6,385 nucleotides of DNA from Deltaproteobacteria bacterium. GTDB lineage: Bacteria > Desulfobacterota > DSM-4660 > Desulfatiglandales > Desulfatiglandaceae. The position numbers and the translations under genes are program-made. The notes beneath the pieces were generated by a model. It saw only the letters and a list, made by a program, of their open reading frames with translations, ran no database searches and was not told where the DNA came from. Numbering within the stretch: position 1 is the stretch's first letter; every line of letters starts with the position of its first letter. This document shows, in pieces, positions 5,904 to 6,385 of this stretch. Location: assembly GCA_019307165.1 (NCBI GenBank), contig JAFDKD010000211.1, positions 1 through 6,385 on the forward strand. Reading direction: 5' to 3'.

Positions 5904-6385
5904 ATGGGAGTCCCAGGATACGCAGGTCATATCTTACGTGTGGACTTGAGCACAAGCAAGATCACAAAGGAGGCCCTCGATCCTCATCTTGTGAACGATT
6001 TTGTGGGGGGCTGGGGCATCAATACCAGGCTTGCCTATGACCTTATTCCCCCCGATGTGGACCCCCTTGCCCCGGAAAACGTCATTATTGTGGGTACCGG
6101 CCCTTTTTCCGGAACCATTGCGCCCGGATCCTCTGAGTTGTTCGTCACAACAAAACTTCCCTTAAGCGGTGGCATTGGCGTAGGCTGCGGTGGCGGACAC
6201 TTTCCCTTGATGCTCAAGATGTCGGGCTACGACCATGTTGTCATTACCGGCCGTGCCCCCGAGCCGGTCTATCTGAAAATCCACAACGACGACGTGGAAC
6301 TGTGCAGCGGGTCGGAACGCTGGGGTCTTGATACATACGAAACCGTGGATGCGCTTCGGGCAATGCATGAACCGTGCAGTATTAT
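5904..6385 (+). CDS. AOR-family oxidoreductase (AOR2), 5' part, runs off the window
   Basis: The frame from ATG 5904 stays open to the window edge (160 complete codons). GGAG at 5891-5894 gives a 9-base spacer. The protein begins MGVPGYAGHILRVDLS and aligns with AOR1 without gaps: 92 of 160 residues identical by hand count. It covers the pterin-binding N-terminal domain of the AOR family, including VGGWGIN (34-40), GPFSGT (66-71), SGYDHVVITGR (107-117) and PVYLKIH (121-127). The usual Arg of the GGRG motif is Trp37 here, while AOR1 keeps Arg. The cluster cysteines and catalytic region lie beyond the window and cannot be judged. It is a paralogue of AOR1, likely in the same transcript as the dehydrogenase 62 bases upstream. 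Whether the full gene is intact cannot be seen. Confidence 0.88.
   Translation, partial: MGVPGYAGHILRVDLSTSKITKEALDPHLVNDFVGGWGINTRLAYDLIPPDVDPLAPENVIIVGTGPFSGTIAPGSSELFVTTKLPLSGGIGVGCGGGHFPLMLKMSGYDHVVITGRAPEPVYLKIHNDDVELCSGSERWGLDTYETVDALRAMHEPCSI

Noticed and set aside
1..6385. CRISPR array, tRNA, rRNA, insertion sequence or attachment site
   Set aside because: I found no spaced repeats, cloverleaf, transposase or terminal inverted repeats. The only long repeat is the 86-bp tandem duplication.

Overview
The window looks like bacterial chromosome from a strict anaerobe, most likely a deltaproteobacterial (Desulfobacterota) sulfate reducer or syntroph. The reasons are two tungsten/molybdopterin aldehyde:ferredoxin oxidoreductase (AOR)-family genes, a dicluster ferredoxin of the type that accompanies them, two acyl-CoA dehydrogenases, and the tail of a branched-chain amino acid (Liv)-type ABC ATPase with an ending I associate with that group. 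All genes are on the + strand. The taxonomic call is inference from family content.

Region 1-257 is non-coding as far as I can see. It holds short GC-rich hairpins and a possible sigma70-type promoter. Region 258-1492 is a short-chain type acyl-CoA dehydrogenase gene broken near its 5' end by a perfect 86-bp tandem duplication (301-386 = 387-472). Because 86 is not a multiple of 3, the frame is shifted; removing one copy restores a normal 382-residue protein. Region 1493-1722 carries the last ~50 codons of a LivF/LivG-like ATPase with no body, which marks an old rearrangement and a visible drop in GC.

Region 1723-6385 reads as one operon-like block: an 84-aa 2[4Fe-4S] ferredoxin, an intact 638-aa AOR-family protein (AOR1), a 39-aa ORF with a strong Shine-Dalgarno site that overlaps a second, detached AOR C-terminal tail, a 511-aa acyl-CoA dehydrogenase with an extra C-terminal winged-helix-like domain, and the start of a second AOR-family gene (AOR2) that runs off the window. 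Gaps are short, intact genes have good ribosome binding sites, and I see no convincing terminator between them.

Taken together, the block could be a redox module in which AOR-like tungsten enzymes and an isovaleryl-CoA-dehydrogenase-type flavoprotein act on related acyl substrates, with the small ferredoxin as electron carrier. AOR1 appears to lack the two classical aldehyde-oxidoreductase active-site residues and one of the four cluster cysteines, so its substrate is probably not a simple aldehyde. The substrate cannot be read from the sequence. The best candidates for something undescribed are the AOR1/AOR2 subfamily, the dehydrogenase-winged-helix fusion, and the 39-aa ORF/AOR-tail pair.
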